The notes below the pieces were generated by a model. That model was given only the letters and a program-made list of their open reading frames with translations. It was not told where the DNA came from and made no database searches. A program made the translations under genes and the position numbers. DNA of 64,000 nt from Comamonadaceae bacterium UBA4962. Its GTDB lineage: Bacteria; Pseudomonadota; Gammaproteobacteria; Burkholderiales; Burkholderiaceae_C. The stretch spans positions 55,223-119,222 of the forward strand of contig DHAE01000030.1 in assembly GCA_002397315.1 (NCBI GenBank), written 5' to 3'. Positions within the stretch are counted from its first letter, which is position 1. Every line of letters begins with the position of its first letter. Of the stretch, positions 52,766 through 62,223 are shown piece by piece.

Positions 52766-55516
52766 TCAGTAGACGTCGCGGCGGTAGCGCCCGTCGGCGA
52801 TGAGGGCCTCCAGGCCATCGTCGCCCAGCAGGTCCACCAGCACCCGGTCCACGCCAGCCGCCATGCCTTCGGCGCTGCCGCAGACGAACACGACGGCGCC
52901 GTCGTCCAGCCAGGCACGCAGTTCCATCGCGCGCTCCCGCAGGGCCTCCTGCACGTAGCGGTGCGGGGCATCCGGATCGCGCGAGAACACCCGGTCGAGC
53001 CGCGGCAGGAAGCCCTGCGCCTGCCAGGCACCGATTTCCGCGGCGCAGAGGCTGTCGGCTGCCCGCTGGCGCTCGCCGAACAGCAGCCAGTTGTTGCGCT
53101 GGCCGGCCCGGACGCGGGCGCGCAGGTGCGCGCGCAGGCCTGCGAGGCCCGAGCCGTTGCCGATGAAGAGGCAGGGGCGTCCGTCCGTGTCTTGCGGGCC
53201 GAAGCGCGGGTTCTCCACGAAGCGCAGCCACTGCACGCTGCCCTGCGGCGCATGGGCCGTGAGCCAGCCGGAGGCGATGCCCAGGCCTTGGGCATGGCGC
53301 TCCTGGCGCACCAGCAGCTGCAGCGCGCCGTCTTCGGGCAGCGAGGCGACGGAATAGGTGCGCGGCGCCAGCGGCGTGAGCGCGTCCGCACAGGCCTGCG
53401 GATGGCGGCTGCCCGGCGGCAGCGGCAGGGGCGGCAGCACACTGCGGGCCAGCACGTCCGCCAGCGGGGCCTGGCCGGCCGGGTGCTGCACCAGGGCCAG
53501 GCCGTCGAGCCCGGAGGCCCGCAGCCATGCCGCCACCGCGTCGGCCGGCGGGCGGGGCGCGACGTCGACCAGGGCGCCGGGCTGCCAGTGGGCCGTCGTG
53601 GGGACCTCCGGCCCGGCGGGGCGCAGCGTGATTTCCACCAGGGGAGCGCCCAGGCTGCCGGGGTTCAGCAACTCCCGGCTTTCGAGCCGCCAGGGTTCAT
53701 GGCAGGCGGGCGCGGCGGGGGCCTCCGTGGCCGGTGGTGCGGCCACGGGCCATGCCTGCACGCCGTCCAGCGCGGCCAGGGCCTCGTGCCAGCGTGCCAG
53801 GGCGGCCGGATCGCCGTCGTCCACCTCGATCAGCGGAAACAGCGGCTCGGCACCCCAGCGGCGCAGCTCCGCATCCAGCGCATGGCCGAAGCCGCAGAAA
53901 TGCGCGTAGTGCCGGTCGCCCAGCGCCAGCAGCCCATGGCGCACCGCCGCCAGCGGGGCCGTGCCGGCCGCCGGGCCCTGCTGCAGGGCGCGCAGGAAGC
54001 GGCGCGCGGCATCGGGCGCCTCGCCCTCGCCGAAGCTGCTGGCCACCAGCAGCACGCGGGCATGGCCTGCCAGATCGTGCGGCGCCAGATCCTGCAGCGA
54101 GCGCGCCTGGGCGGGCAGGCCCGCCCGCTGCAGCGTGGCAGCCGTCTGCAGGGCGATGCGCTCGGCCGTTCCGGCCTGGCTCGCATAGGCCACGAGCAGC
54201 GTGCGTTCCGCGGCGGATGCTCCCGCCGAGCCTGCCGGAGGCGGTGCGATGGCGTCTGCCGCATGCCGTGCCGCATCGGCCGCGCGGCGCTGGCGGCGCC
54301 GGCCCAGGTACAGCATCCAGCCCGTGACCGCGAAGAGCGGCAGCGCCAGACTCGCCCCGGTGACCGCGATGCGGCCGGGCAGACCGAAATACGTGCCCAT
54401 GTGCAGCGGGTAGATGGTGGTGAGGGCGCGCGCGCCGGCACTGCGCCGGCCGTAGCGGTCGTCCGTGGTGACCGTGCCGGTGGCCAGGTCCAGCAGCATG
54501 CGGTGGCGGGCGCGGACGTGCGGCGCGTCGTGGTCCAGCCAGAGGATCTGCAGGGGCTGGTCCGCGCGCTGCGGCAGGCGCAGCACGGCCGTTGTCCAGT
54601 CCGGCGCGCGCGCGGCGAAGGCCTGCCAAGCGGGGGCGAGGTCCGGGGCGGTGCCCGGCGCGCCCGCCTTGGCGGTACCAGAAGGCGTACCCGTGCCGCG
54701 GGCGCCGGGCGCCATCGCCGTGCGCGCCGGCCGCGCTTGCCCGGCCCAGCCGTCCACCGTATCGCGGACGGCATCGAAGGACCAGTACAGCCCGGTGGCG
54801 GTGAGCACCACGTACACCACCAGGGCCCAGGTGCCGGCCACGGCATGCAGGCTCCAGAGGAAGGGCCGGCCCCTGAGCCGCGTGTCGAACGCCAGCCAGG
54901 TGCGCCAGCGCAGCGGGTTCCGGGGCCAGCGCAGGTACAGCCCCGACAGCGACAGGCCCAGCAGGCACAGGGCGAGCGTGCCGGCGGCGATGCGGCCCGG
55001 CTCGCGCGGCAGCAGCAGCCAGCGGTGCAGCGATTCGACCCACTCGAAGGCGTCGTCGCCGCGCAGCGCCGGCTGCACCGCGCCGGTGTAGGGGTTCAGG
55101 TACACGGTTTCGCCGCGGCGCTCGCCAGCCCGGGGCGCGAAGCCGACCCTTGCCGCCACGCCCGGTGCGGACTGCACGGTGATCGTATTGACGCGGCGGC
55201 CCGCCTCGTCCGTGCGCGCGAGCGCCTCCACGAGCTGGGGCGGCGTCAGCGCCGGGCCGGCCTGCGGCGCGACCTGCCGCACACCGGGGTTGATCAGGTC
55301 CAGGATTTCTTCACGGAATGCCAGCACCGCGCCCGACAGGCCGATGGCGACGAGCACCGTTCCCGCCGTGATGCCGATGAACCAGTGGAGCTGGAAGAGG
55401 ATGGTGCGCAGGCCGGGCCAGACGAACGCGCGGCGTGGGAGGCCCGGGGCCGCCGCGCTGGTGGAGCCAGGGGTGCGGGCGGGCGCTGGTTGCGGATGCG
55501 CGGGATCGATGGCCAT
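52766..55516 (-). CDS. PepSY membrane domain-flavodoxin-FAD/NADPH reductase fusion
   Basis: 916 residues. The N-terminal PepSY-type membrane module has four or more spans (LFQLHWFIGITAGTVLVAIG, SLHAVAGTWALVVYVVLTATG, IAVTGASLALPLFAVTGWML). Then come a flavodoxin domain (LLVAYASQAGTAERIAL, about 480-620) and a ferredoxin-reductase-like domain (about 660-916; RTYSVASLP, FIGNGSGLAGLR, FVCGSAEGMAAGVD). Such fusions pass electrons from NADPH across the inner membrane, probably for ferric-siderophore reduction. A Fur-box-like palindrome lies 60 bases upstream. The ATG at 55516 is chosen because the longer start would lie in the Fur box. Confidence 0.85.
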   Translation of the reverse strand: MAIDPAHPQPAPARTPGSTSAAAPGLPRRAFVWPGLRTILFQLHWFIGITAGTVLVAIGLSGAVLAFREEILDLINPGVRQVAPQAGPALTPPQLVEALARTDEAGRRVNTITVQSAPGVAARVGFAPRAGERRGETVYLNPYTGAVQPALRGDDAFEWVESLHRWLLLPREPGRIAAGTLALCLLGLSLSGLYLRWPRNPLRWRTWLAFDTRLRGRPFLWSLHAVAGTWALVVYVVLTATGLYWSFDAVRDTVDGWAGQARPARTAMAPGARGTGTPSGTAKAGAPGTAPDLAPAWQAFAARAPDWTTAVLRLPQRADQPLQILWLDHDAPHVRARHRMLLDLATGTVTTDDRYGRRSAGARALTTIYPLHMGTYFGLPGRIAVTGASLALPLFAVTGWMLYLGRRRQRRAADAARHAADAIAPPPAGSAGASAAERTLLVAYASQAGTAERIALQTAATLQRAGLPAQARSLQDLAPHDLAGHARVLLVASSFGEGEAPDAARRFLRALQQGPAAGTAPLAAVRHGLLALGDRHYAHFCGFGHALDAELRRWGAEPLFPLIEVDDGDPAALARWHEALAALDGVQAWPVAAPPATEAPAAPACHEPWRLESRELLNPGSLGAPLVEITLRPAGPEVPTTAHWQPGALVDVAPRPPADAVAAWLRASGLDGLALVQHPAGQAPLADVLARSVLPPLPLPPGSRHPQACADALTPLAPRTYSVASLPEDGALQLLVRQERHAQGLGIASGWLTAHAPQGSVQWLRFVENPRFGPQDTDGRPCLFIGNGSGLAGLRAHLRARVRAGQRNNWLLFGERQRAADSLCAAEIGAWQAQGFLPRLDRVFSRDPDAPHRYVQEALRERAMELRAWLDDGAVVFVCGSAEGMAAGVDRVLVDLLGDDGLEALIADGRYRRDVY

Positions 55517-55577
55517 GGAGCAGGGGTCGGAAAACGCGGCCAGGCCGGTAGATCGTGCCACCGGCCCTGTTTTTTTG

Positions 55578-55594
55578 AGAATGATTGTCATTCT
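55578..55594. promoter_or_regulatory. Fur box
   Basis: AGAATGA-TTG-TCATTCT, a perfect 7-bp inverted repeat close to the Fur consensus GATAATGATAATCATTATC. It lies upstream of the reductase fusion and so predicts iron repression. The apt gene on the other side reads away on the same strand. Confidence 0.75.
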
Positions 55595-55634
55595 ATCGCC
55601 GAGCCCCCGCAGGCCCTGCGGTGCCGGGCCGCTC

Positions 55635-56189
55635 TCAGTGCCCCGCGAAATCCACCAGCGTGAACAGCGGCAGCCCCGACGCCCGCAGCCGCGCAGAGCC
55701 GCCCAGCTCGGGCAGATCGACGATGGCGGCACCCTCGGTCACCGTGGCACCCAGGCGCTCCAGCAGTTTGCGGCCGGCCATCATGGTGCCGCCCGTGGCG
55801 ATCAGGTCGTCGATCAGCAGCACGCGGTCGCCGGGCTTCACGGCATCGGCATGCAGCTCGACCGTGGCGCTGCCGTACTCCAGTTCGTAGGTTTCCTCGA
55901 CCGTCGTGAAGGGCAGCTTGCCCTTCTTGCGGATCGGCACGAACCCGACGTTGAGTTCGTAGGCCACGACGGCGCCCAGGATGAAACCGCGCGCATCCAG
56001 GCCGGCCACCACGTCGGGGCGCAGCGCCCGGTCCATGTAGCGGTGCACGAAGGCATCGATGAGCACGCGGAACACCTTCGGGTCCTGCAGCAGCGGGGTG
56101 ATGTCGCGGAACTGCACGCCCGCCGCGGGCCAGTCGGGCACGGTGCGGATGTACTGGCGGAGGTAGTCGTTGACGCTGAGGTCTTGCAT
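55635..56189 (-). CDS. apt: Adenine phosphoribosyltransferase
   Basis: 184 residues with the type I PRTase motif RVLLIDDLIATGGTM (PRPP loop), DARGFILG and the N-terminal FRDITPLLQDPKVF typical of Apt. It salvages adenine to AMP. The start MQDLSVNDYL matches the family. Monocistronic, downstream of the antiporter gene region. Confidence 0.93.
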   Translation of the reverse strand: MQDLSVNDYLRQYIRTVPDWPAAGVQFRDITPLLQDPKVFRVLIDAFVHRYMDRALRPDVVAGLDARGFILGAVVAYELNVGFVPIRKKGKLPFTTVEETYELEYGSATVELHADAVKPGDRVLLIDDLIATGGTMMAGRKLLERLGATVTEGAAIVDLPELGGSARLRASGLPLFTLVDFAGH

Positions 56190-56325
56190 GGCGGGCGGGA
56201 GGAAGAGGATGGACCGCGGCCAGCGCGGCGCGGGGAAAAGGGCGGCAGTGTAGTGCGCCCGCATTTCGTAGAGCGGCCTGGGCGTGGCGCGTTCCCGTGC
56301 GGCTGCGTGCCTGCGCGGCCGTGGC

Positions 56326-58311
56326 TCAGCCGCGCAGCAGGGCGTCTTCCGCCAGCGCCAGCGCGGTCGGGTGGCCGGAGATCACCAGCGTGTCGCCCTC
56401 GGCCAGCACGCTGTCGTCGGTGGGGGTGGAACTGCGCCCGTCCTTGTGGCGCAGGTTCACCGCGCGCACGCCCATGGCGTGCAGCGGCAGCTCCGACAGC
56501 GGACGGCCGATGGTGCCGGCGCCGGGCGGCAGGGTGACGGTGGCGAGGCGCTCCTGGTCGCGCTCGGAGGCGGTGTCGTCGTCGGCGCCGTGGAAGTAGC
56601 CGCGCAGCAGGTTGTAGCGGGCTTCGCGCTGGTCCTGCACCAGCCGCAGCACGCGCCGCATGGGCACGCCCACCAGCGCCAGCGCGTGGCCCGCGAGCAT
56701 GAGCGAGCCCTCGATGGCTTCGGGCACCACCTCGGTGGCGCCGGCCGCCTGCAGTTTGTCGAGATAGAGGTCGTCCTGCGTGCGGACCACGACGGGCACC
56801 TGCGGCGCGTGCGAGCGGGTGTTGGCCAGCACCTTGAAGGTGGCCGGAATGTCCAGATAGGTGACGGCCACGGCGCTCGCGCGCACCAGGCCCGCGGCCA
56901 TCAGCGCCTGCAGCCGCGTGGCGTCGCCGTACACCACGGCATCGCCCGCGGCGGCGGCCTGCCGCACGCGGTCGGGGTCCAGGTCCAGCGCCATGTAGGG
57001 GATGTGCTCGCGCTCCAGCATGCGCGCCAGGTTCTGTCCGCAGCGGCCGTAGCCGCAGATCAGCACGTGGCCGCTGGTGTTGATGGCCTTGCGCGCGATG
57101 GTGGTCATCTGCAGCGATTGCTGCAGCCAGTCGCTCGCCACCAGCTTCATCACGATCGGGTTGCTGTACTGGATCAGGAACGGCGTGGCCAGCATGGACA
57201 GCACCATCGCGGCGAGCACCGGGTTCATGAGCGCGGGCTCGACCAGGCCGTGCTCCTGCGTGAGCGACAGCAGCACGAAGCCGAATTCGCCGGCCTGCGC
57301 GAGGTAGAGCCCGGTGCGCAGCGAGACGCCCGTCGTCGCGCCCATGCCGCGCGCCAGCAGCAGGATGACGCCGGCCTTGAGCAGCAGCGGCACGGTCAGC
57401 AGCAGCAGCACCAGGGCCCAGCGCTCCAGCAGGATGTGCCAGTCGAGCATCATGCCCACGGTGATGAAGAAAAGGCCCAGCAGCACGTCGTGGAAGGGGC
57501 GGATGTCGGTGCCCACCTGGTGCCGGTATTCCGTCTCGGACACCAGCACGCCCGCGATGAAGGCCCCCAGCGCCAGCGACAGCCCGGCCAGCTCGGTCAG
57601 CCAGGCGAGGCCCAGCGTGATGAGCAGCAGGTTCAGCATGAAGAGTTCGTCGCTCTTGCGCCGCGCCACCAGGGTGAGCCACCAGCGCATCACGCGCTGC
57701 CCGCCCACCAGCAGCACGCCGACCAGCACGGTGGCCTTGAGCAGCGCGAGCCCCAGCGCCACCAGCAGCCGCTCGGGCGAGGAGCCCAGCGCGGGAATCA
57801 GCACCAGCAGCGGCACCACCGCCAGGTCCTGGAACAGCAGCACGCCCAGCACGCGGCGGCCGTGCTCGCTCTCCAGCTCGGCGCGTTCGCTCATCAGCTT
57901 GACGACGATGGCGGTGCTGCTCATGACCAGGGTGCCGCCCAGCGCCAGCGCGGTCTGCCAGCCCATGCGCCACAGCCCGCCCACGAAATGCGAGAGCAGC
58001 AGCATGCCGACCATGCCGGCGGTGAGAGTGAGCGTGACCTGCAGCAGGCCCAGCCCGAACACGAACCGCCGCATGGCGCGCAGCTTCGACAGGCTGAACT
58101 CCAGGCCGATGGCGAACATCAGGAACACCACCCCGAATTCGCCCAGGTGGCGCACGCCTTCGGAGTTCTGGGTGAGCGCGAGCGCGTGGGGGCCGATCAG
58201 GATGCCCGCGGCCAGGTAGCCGAGCATCGGCGGCAGCTTGAGGCTGCGGCAGGCCACCACGCCCAGCACGGCGGCCAGCAGGTAGAGCAGCGTCAGGGCG
58301 AGGGAAGACAT
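56326..58311 (-). CDS. Monovalent cation:proton antiporter, CPA2 (KefB/KefC/YbaL-like)
   Basis: 661 residues. About twelve hydrophobic spans (LALTLLYLLAAVLGVVACRS... to AAMVLSMLATPFLI) contain LLFQDLAVVP, the conserved CPA2 motif. A cytoplasmic RCK_N domain follows with GHVLICGYGRCGQNLARML (NAD-type Rossmann loop), then an RCK_C domain at the end (LPPGAGTIGRPLSELPLHAMGVRAV). It exchanges K+ or Na+ for protons and is gated by nucleotides or glutathione adducts in the family. The type cannot be fixed from sequence. Confidence 0.88.
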   Translation of the reverse strand: MSSLALTLLYLLAAVLGVVACRSLKLPPMLGYLAAGILIGPHALALTQNSEGVRHLGEFGVVFLMFAIGLEFSLSKLRAMRRFVFGLGLLQVTLTLTAGMVGMLLLSHFVGGLWRMGWQTALALGGTLVMSSTAIVVKLMSERAELESEHGRRVLGVLLFQDLAVVPLLVLIPALGSSPERLLVALGLALLKATVLVGVLLVGGQRVMRWWLTLVARRKSDELFMLNLLLITLGLAWLTELAGLSLALGAFIAGVLVSETEYRHQVGTDIRPFHDVLLGLFFITVGMMLDWHILLERWALVLLLLTVPLLLKAGVILLLARGMGATTGVSLRTGLYLAQAGEFGFVLLSLTQEHGLVEPALMNPVLAAMVLSMLATPFLIQYSNPIVMKLVASDWLQQSLQMTTIARKAINTSGHVLICGYGRCGQNLARMLEREHIPYMALDLDPDRVRQAAAAGDAVVYGDATRLQALMAAGLVRASAVAVTYLDIPATFKVLANTRSHAPQVPVVVRTQDDLYLDKLQAAGATEVVPEAIEGSLMLAGHALALVGVPMRRVLRLVQDQREARYNLLRGYFHGADDDTASERDQERLATVTLPPGAGTIGRPLSELPLHAMGVRAVNLRHKDGRSSTPTDDSVLAEGDTLVISGHPTALALAEDALLRG

Positions 58312-58450
58312 GCCCGATGCTAGCCGAGCGCGGCCCGCCCGCAGTGGCCCGCCGTCATGCATTCCGGGGCGCCGCGGCGGCGCCCGAGCGTTCCCAGGGG
58401 TTTCGATTGCGCGGGCCGGCGGCCCGGGGCCCGCCGCATAGAATCCGCGG

Positions 58451-59473
58451 ATGCTTTCCGCCTCTCCCGCGGCGGGGCCGGCCCCGGTGCCGCCCGCGCT
58501 GTTTTCCGCCGAGCGGGCCCTGCGCCTGGCCCGTGACACCTTCGAGACCGAAGCCGCCGCGCTGACGGGGCTCGCCGCGCGCGTGGGCGATGCCTTCGCG
58601 CAGACCGTGCAGCGCGTGCTGGGCACCACCGGGCGCGTGGTGGTGATGGGCATGGGCAAGAGCGGCCACGTGGGCCGCAAGATCGCCGCCACCCTGGCCT
58701 CCACCGGCACGCCGGCCTTCTTCGTGCACCCCGCCGAGGCCAGCCACGGCGACCTGGGCATGGTGACGGCGGGCGATCTGGTGCTGGCGATCTCCAACAG
58801 CGGCGAGAGCGGCGAACTCACCGTGCTGCTGCCGGTGCTGCGGCGCCTGGGCGTGCCGCTGGTGGCCATGACGGGCGGGCTGCAGTCCACCCTGGCCCGC
58901 CATGCCGACCTGGTGCTCGACTGCAGCGTGGAGCGCGAGGCCTGCCCGCTCAACCTGGCGCCCACGGCGAGCACCACGGCCCAGTTGGCCATGGGCGACG
59001 CGCTGGCGGTGGCGCTGCTGGATGCACGCGGCTTCCGCTCCGAGGATTTCGCGCGATCGCACCCCGGCGGCGCATTGGGCCGCAAGCTGCTGACCCACGT
59101 GAGCGACGTGATGCGCTCCGGCGCCGAGGTGCCGCGCGTGCTGCCCGACGCCTCTTTCAGCGACCTGATGCGCGAGATGAGCGCCAAGCGTCTCGGGGCC
59201 TCGGCCATCGCGGATGCGCAGGGCCGCATCCTGGGCATCTTCACCGACGGCGACCTGCGCCGCCGCATCGAGGCGGGCGACGAGTTGCGCGGCGTCTCGG
59301 CCGGCGACGTCATGCATGCCGGCCCGCGCACCATCGCGCCCGACGCGCTCGCGGTCGATGCCGCCGAGATGATGGAGCGCCATGCCATCACCAGCGTGCT
59401 CGTCGCGGGGCCGGACGGCGTGCTCGCGGGCGTGGTGCACATCGGCGACCTGATGCGCGCGAAGGTCATCTGA
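58451..59473 (+). CDS. kdsD: D-arabinose 5-phosphate isomerase (KpsF/GutQ family)
   Basis: 340 residues: a SIS domain (VVVMGMGKSGHVGRKIAATLASTG, SHGDLGMVTAGDLVLAISNSGESGE) followed by two CBS domains (from ASFSDLMREMSAKRLGASAI to VLAGVVHIGDLMRAKVI). It makes arabinose 5-phosphate for KDO. The last base of its stop is the first base of the kdsC ATG, and lptC follows, confirming the lipopolysaccharide role. Confidence 0.93.
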   Translation: MLSASPAAGPAPVPPALFSAERALRLARDTFETEAAALTGLAARVGDAFAQTVQRVLGTTGRVVVMGMGKSGHVGRKIAATLASTGTPAFFVHPAEASHGDLGMVTAGDLVLAISNSGESGELTVLLPVLRRLGVPLVAMTGGLQSTLARHADLVLDCSVEREACPLNLAPTASTTAQLAMGDALAVALLDARGFRSEDFARSHPGGALGRKLLTHVSDVMRSGAEVPRVLPDASFSDLMREMSAKRLGASAIADAQGRILGIFTDGDLRRRIEAGDELRGVSAGDVMHAGPRTIAPDALAVDAAEMMERHAITSVLVAGPDGVLAGVVHIGDLMRAKVI

Positions 59474-60096
59474 TGCCCGGCACGACCCTTTCCTCCCCTC
59501 CCGCCGCCCCGCAGGACGCCACTCCGCAGGACGCCGCCGCCCTGCCGCCCCTGCGGCCGTCGCTGCGGTTCGACCCCGCGCTGCTGCTGCGCGCCCAGGA
59601 CGTGCGCGTCGCCTTCTTCGACGTGGACGGCGTGCTCACCGACGGCGGGCTGTATTTCTCCGAAGCCGGCGAGACGCTCAAGCGCTTCCACACCCTGGAC
59701 GGGCACGGCATCAAGCTGCTGCAGAAGGCCGGCATCGTGCCCGCGGTGGTCACCGGGCGCGATGCGCCCGCGCTGCGCCTGCGGCTGCAGGCCCTGGGCG
59801 TGGTGCACGCGCGCTTCGGCACCGAGGACAAGCGCCCCGCGGCCGAGGCCATCCTGGCGGAACTGGGGCTCGGCTGGCACCAGGCGGCGGCCATGGGCGA
59901 CGACTGGCCCGACCTGCCGGTGATGCGCCGCTGCGCCCTGGCCTGCGCGCCGTTCCACGCGCACGCGGAAGCCCGGGCCGTGGCCCACCACATCACCACG
60001 GCCCCCGGCGGCAACGGTGCCGCGCGCGAGTTCTGCGACCTGCTGCTGGTGGCTTCCGGCCGCTACGCGGCGCTGCTGGAGGCGCACGCCGCATGA
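59473..60096 (+). CDS. kdsC: KDO 8-phosphate phosphatase
   Basis: 207 residues of the HAD C0 type. It has FFDVDGVLTDGGLYFSEAGE (nucleophile Asp), FHTLDGHGIKLL, VVTGRDA, and GDDWPDLPVM for metal binding. The N-terminus is about 35 residues longer than average and Pro/Ala-rich. It releases KDO from KDO 8-phosphate. Overlaps lptC by four bases. Confidence 0.93.
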   Translation: MPGTTLSSPPAAPQDATPQDAAALPPLRPSLRFDPALLLRAQDVRVAFFDVDGVLTDGGLYFSEAGETLKRFHTLDGHGIKLLQKAGIVPAVVTGRDAPALRLRLQALGVVHARFGTEDKRPAAEAILAELGLGWHQAAAMGDDWPDLPVMRRCALACAPFHAHAEARAVAHHITTAPGGNGAAREFCDLLLVASGRYAALLEAHAA

Positions 60097-60713
60097 GGGG
60101 GATGGGACGCGTGCGCCAGGCGTGGGAGCGTGTCTCCCTGTACCTGCCCGTGGTGCTCATGGGCCTGATGGCGCTCGGCACCTGGTGGCTGGTGCGCAAC
60201 GCGCCCAAGCCGCTGCGCCCGGCGCAGGTGGTGGCGCCCACGCACGAGCCCGACTATTTCATGCGCGGTTTCTCGGTGAAGAGCTTCGACGCCAACGGCC
60301 GTCTGCAGAGCGAGATCCGCGGCGACATCGCGCGGCACTATCCGGACACCGACACGCTGGAGATCGACAAGGCCCACATGCGCTCGATGGCGCCGGACGG
60401 GCGCATCACGGTGGCCACGGCCAACCGGGCGCTGACCAATTCCGACGCCTCCGAGGTACAGCTCTTCGGCAATGCCGTCGTCACGCGCGAGCCGCTGAAG
60501 CGGCCGGGGCGCGAGCCCCTGCCCCGGCTGCAGTTCAAGGGCGAATTCCTGCATGCATGGCTCAACAGCGAGCGCGTGAGTTCCAACCAGCCGGTCACGC
60601 TGACGCGCGGCAACGACCAGTTCACCGCGGACCACATGGACTACGACAACCTCGAGCAGATCATGCAGATGCGTGGCCGGGTGCGCGGCTCGCTCATGCC
60701 GCCGGCGCGCTGA
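60093..60713 (+). CDS. lptC: LPS export ABC transporter periplasmic protein LptC
   Basis: 206 residues: one N-terminal anchor (VSLYLPVVLMGLMALGTWWLV), then the LptC beta-jellyroll with PDYFMRGFSVKSFDANGRLQSEI, HYPDTDTLEID, LTNSDASEVQLFGNAVVTRE and HMDYDNLEQIMQMRGRVRG. It bridges the LptBFG pump to LptA. lptA and lptB do not follow directly; a short-chain dehydrogenase gene comes next. Confidence 0.9.
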   Translation: MRGMGRVRQAWERVSLYLPVVLMGLMALGTWWLVRNAPKPLRPAQVVAPTHEPDYFMRGFSVKSFDANGRLQSEIRGDIARHYPDTDTLEIDKAHMRSMAPDGRITVATANRALTNSDASEVQLFGNAVVTREPLKRPGREPLPRLQFKGEFLHAWLNSERVSSNQPVTLTRGNDQFTADHMDYDNLEQIMQMRGRVRGSLMPPAR

Positions 60714-60768
60714 CCGGCGCCCCTCCGTCCGACCCCCTTTTCTTCTCTTCACGCAAAGGCCGCTCGCC

Positions 60769-61590
60769 ATGCCACCACGCCCCCTGGTCTTCATCACCGG
60801 CGCGTCCAGCGGCATCGGCCAGGCGCTGGCCCTGCGCTACCACCGTGACGGCTACCGCCTGGCCCTGGTGGCGCGGCGCACGGCGGACATCCAGGCCTGG
60901 GCGCAGGCCGGCGGGCTCGGCGATGACGACTACCGCATCTACGGTGCGGACGTCTCCGTGCCGGACGACATCGTCGCGGCGGGCGCGGCCTGCATCGCGG
61001 CGCAGGGCGTGCCCGACGTGGTGATCGCCAACGCCGGCATCAGCGTGGGCATGGACACCGCGGAGCGGAGCGACCTCGACGTGATGGCGCAGACCTTCGC
61101 CACCAACAACCTCGGCATGGCGGCCACGTTCCATCCGTTCATCGCGGCCATGGTGCAGCGCGGCAGCGGCGCGCTGGTGGGCATCGGCAGCGTGGCCGGC
61201 ATCCGGGGGCTGCCGGGGCACGGCGCCTACTGCGCGAGCAAGGCGGCGACCATCAGCTACTGCGAGAGCCTGCGGGGCGAGCTGCGCGCCAGCGGCGTGC
61301 GCGTGGTGACGATCTGTCCGGGCTACATCGACACGCCGCTGACACGGCAGAACCGCTACGCCATGCCCTTTCTCATGCAGCCCGGCGATTTCGCGGACAA
61401 GGCGCATGCGGCCATCGCGGCCGGGGCCAGCTACCGCGTGATCCCCTGGCAGATGGGCGTGGTGGCCAAGCTGCTGCGCGCACTGCCCAACGCCTGGTTC
61501 GACCGCCTGCTGGCCGGGCGTCCGCGCAAGCACCGGCGCGGCGCTCCGGATGGCGGGGCCGGGCACGGCAACGCGTCCCGGCGTGGGTGA
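60769..61590 (+). CDS. Short-chain dehydrogenase/reductase
   Basis: 273 residues of the classical SDR type. The cofactor motif is TGASSGIGQAL, followed by ANAGIS, the catalytic Ser in GIGSVAG and the YCASKAA tetrad (Tyr and Lys), then CPGYIDTPLT. The basic position in ALVARRTAD favours NADP. It resembles envelope-associated SDRs that end in a hydrophobic and basic tail (LLAGRPRKHRRG). The substrate is unknown. It lies 55 bases after lptC. Confidence 0.85.
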   Translation: MPPRPLVFITGASSGIGQALALRYHRDGYRLALVARRTADIQAWAQAGGLGDDDYRIYGADVSVPDDIVAAGAACIAAQGVPDVVIANAGISVGMDTAERSDLDVMAQTFATNNLGMAATFHPFIAAMVQRGSGALVGIGSVAGIRGLPGHGAYCASKAATISYCESLRGELRASGVRVVTICPGYIDTPLTRQNRYAMPFLMQPGDFADKAHAAIAAGASYRVIPWQMGVVAKLLRALPNAWFDRLLAGRPRKHRRGAPDGGAGHGNASRRG

Positions 61591-61609
61591 CGTAGAAAAG
61601 GAAAAAAGA

Positions 61610-61632
61610 AAAGGCCCCCGTCGGGAGCCTTT
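61610..61632. terminator. Terminator between convergent SDR and RRM genes
   Basis: AAAGGC/GCCTTT with inner CCCG/CGGG forms a stem near 61610-61632, flanked by A-rich and T-containing runs. It probably serves both convergent genes. Confidence 0.65.
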
Positions 61633-61686
61633 GCTGGGAACCCGGCAGATGTCGCTCTGCCGGTTCCGCGGGGGTCGTGCGGCCGA

Positions 61687-62223
61687 TCAGTAGCCGCCGT
61701 TGCCGCCACCACCATTGCCGTAGCCGCCGCGGCCACCGCCGCCGCCATTGCGGGCGCCGGAGCCGTAGGGGCTGCGGAAGCCGCCGTCGCCGCGGCCGCC
61801 GTATCCACCGCCGCCGCCGCCTTCGCCGCGGCCACCACCGTAGCCGCCGCCGTCGCCACGGCCACCGCCGTAACCACCACCGCCGCCACCGTAACCACCG
61901 CCGCCACTGCGGCCACCACCGCCGTAGCCGCCGCCACCGCCGCCGAAGCCGCCACCGCTGCGGGGCGGGCGTGCTTCCATGGGACGGGCTTCGTTCACGA
62001 CGATGCTGCGGCCACCCAGGGCCTGGCCGTTCATGCCTTCGATGGCGGCCTGCGCCTCGGCGTCACTGCCCATCTCGACGAAGCCGAAGCCCTTCGAGCG
62101 GCCGGTGTCGCGCTCCATCATCACCTTCGCGCTGGTCACGGCCCCGAACTGGGAAAAAGCCTGCTCCAGATCGCTGTCGCGCACGGAGTACGGCAGGTTG
62201 CCGACGTACAGTTTGTTGCCCAT
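61687..62223 (-). CDS. RRM RNA-binding protein with long glycine-rich tail
   Basis: 178 residues. A single RRM has RNP2 (KLYVGNLPYS) and RNP1 (SKGFGFVEM). The tail of about 90 residues is made of GGGGYGGG/GGGRGDGG repeats, as in cold-inducible RNA-binding proteins and cyanobacterial Rbp proteins. It is probably an RNA chaperone. It is the larger member of a tandem pair with the gene at 62486-62863, from which its RRM differs at few positions. Confidence 0.88.
   Translation of the reverse strand: MGNKLYVGNLPYSVRDSDLEQAFSQFGAVTSAKVMMERDTGRSKGFGFVEMGSDAEAQAAIEGMNGQALGGRSIVVNEARPMEARPPRSGGGFGGGGGGYGGGGRSGGGGYGGGGGGYGGGRGDGGGYGGGRGEGGGGGGYGGRGDGGFRSPYGSGARNGGGGGRGGYGNGGGGNGGY

Noticed and set aside
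61730..61960. GGC/GGT-rich triplet tract as a possible CRISPR or satellite repeat
   Set aside because: It is the coding sequence of the glycine-rich tail of the RRM protein, with no spacers.
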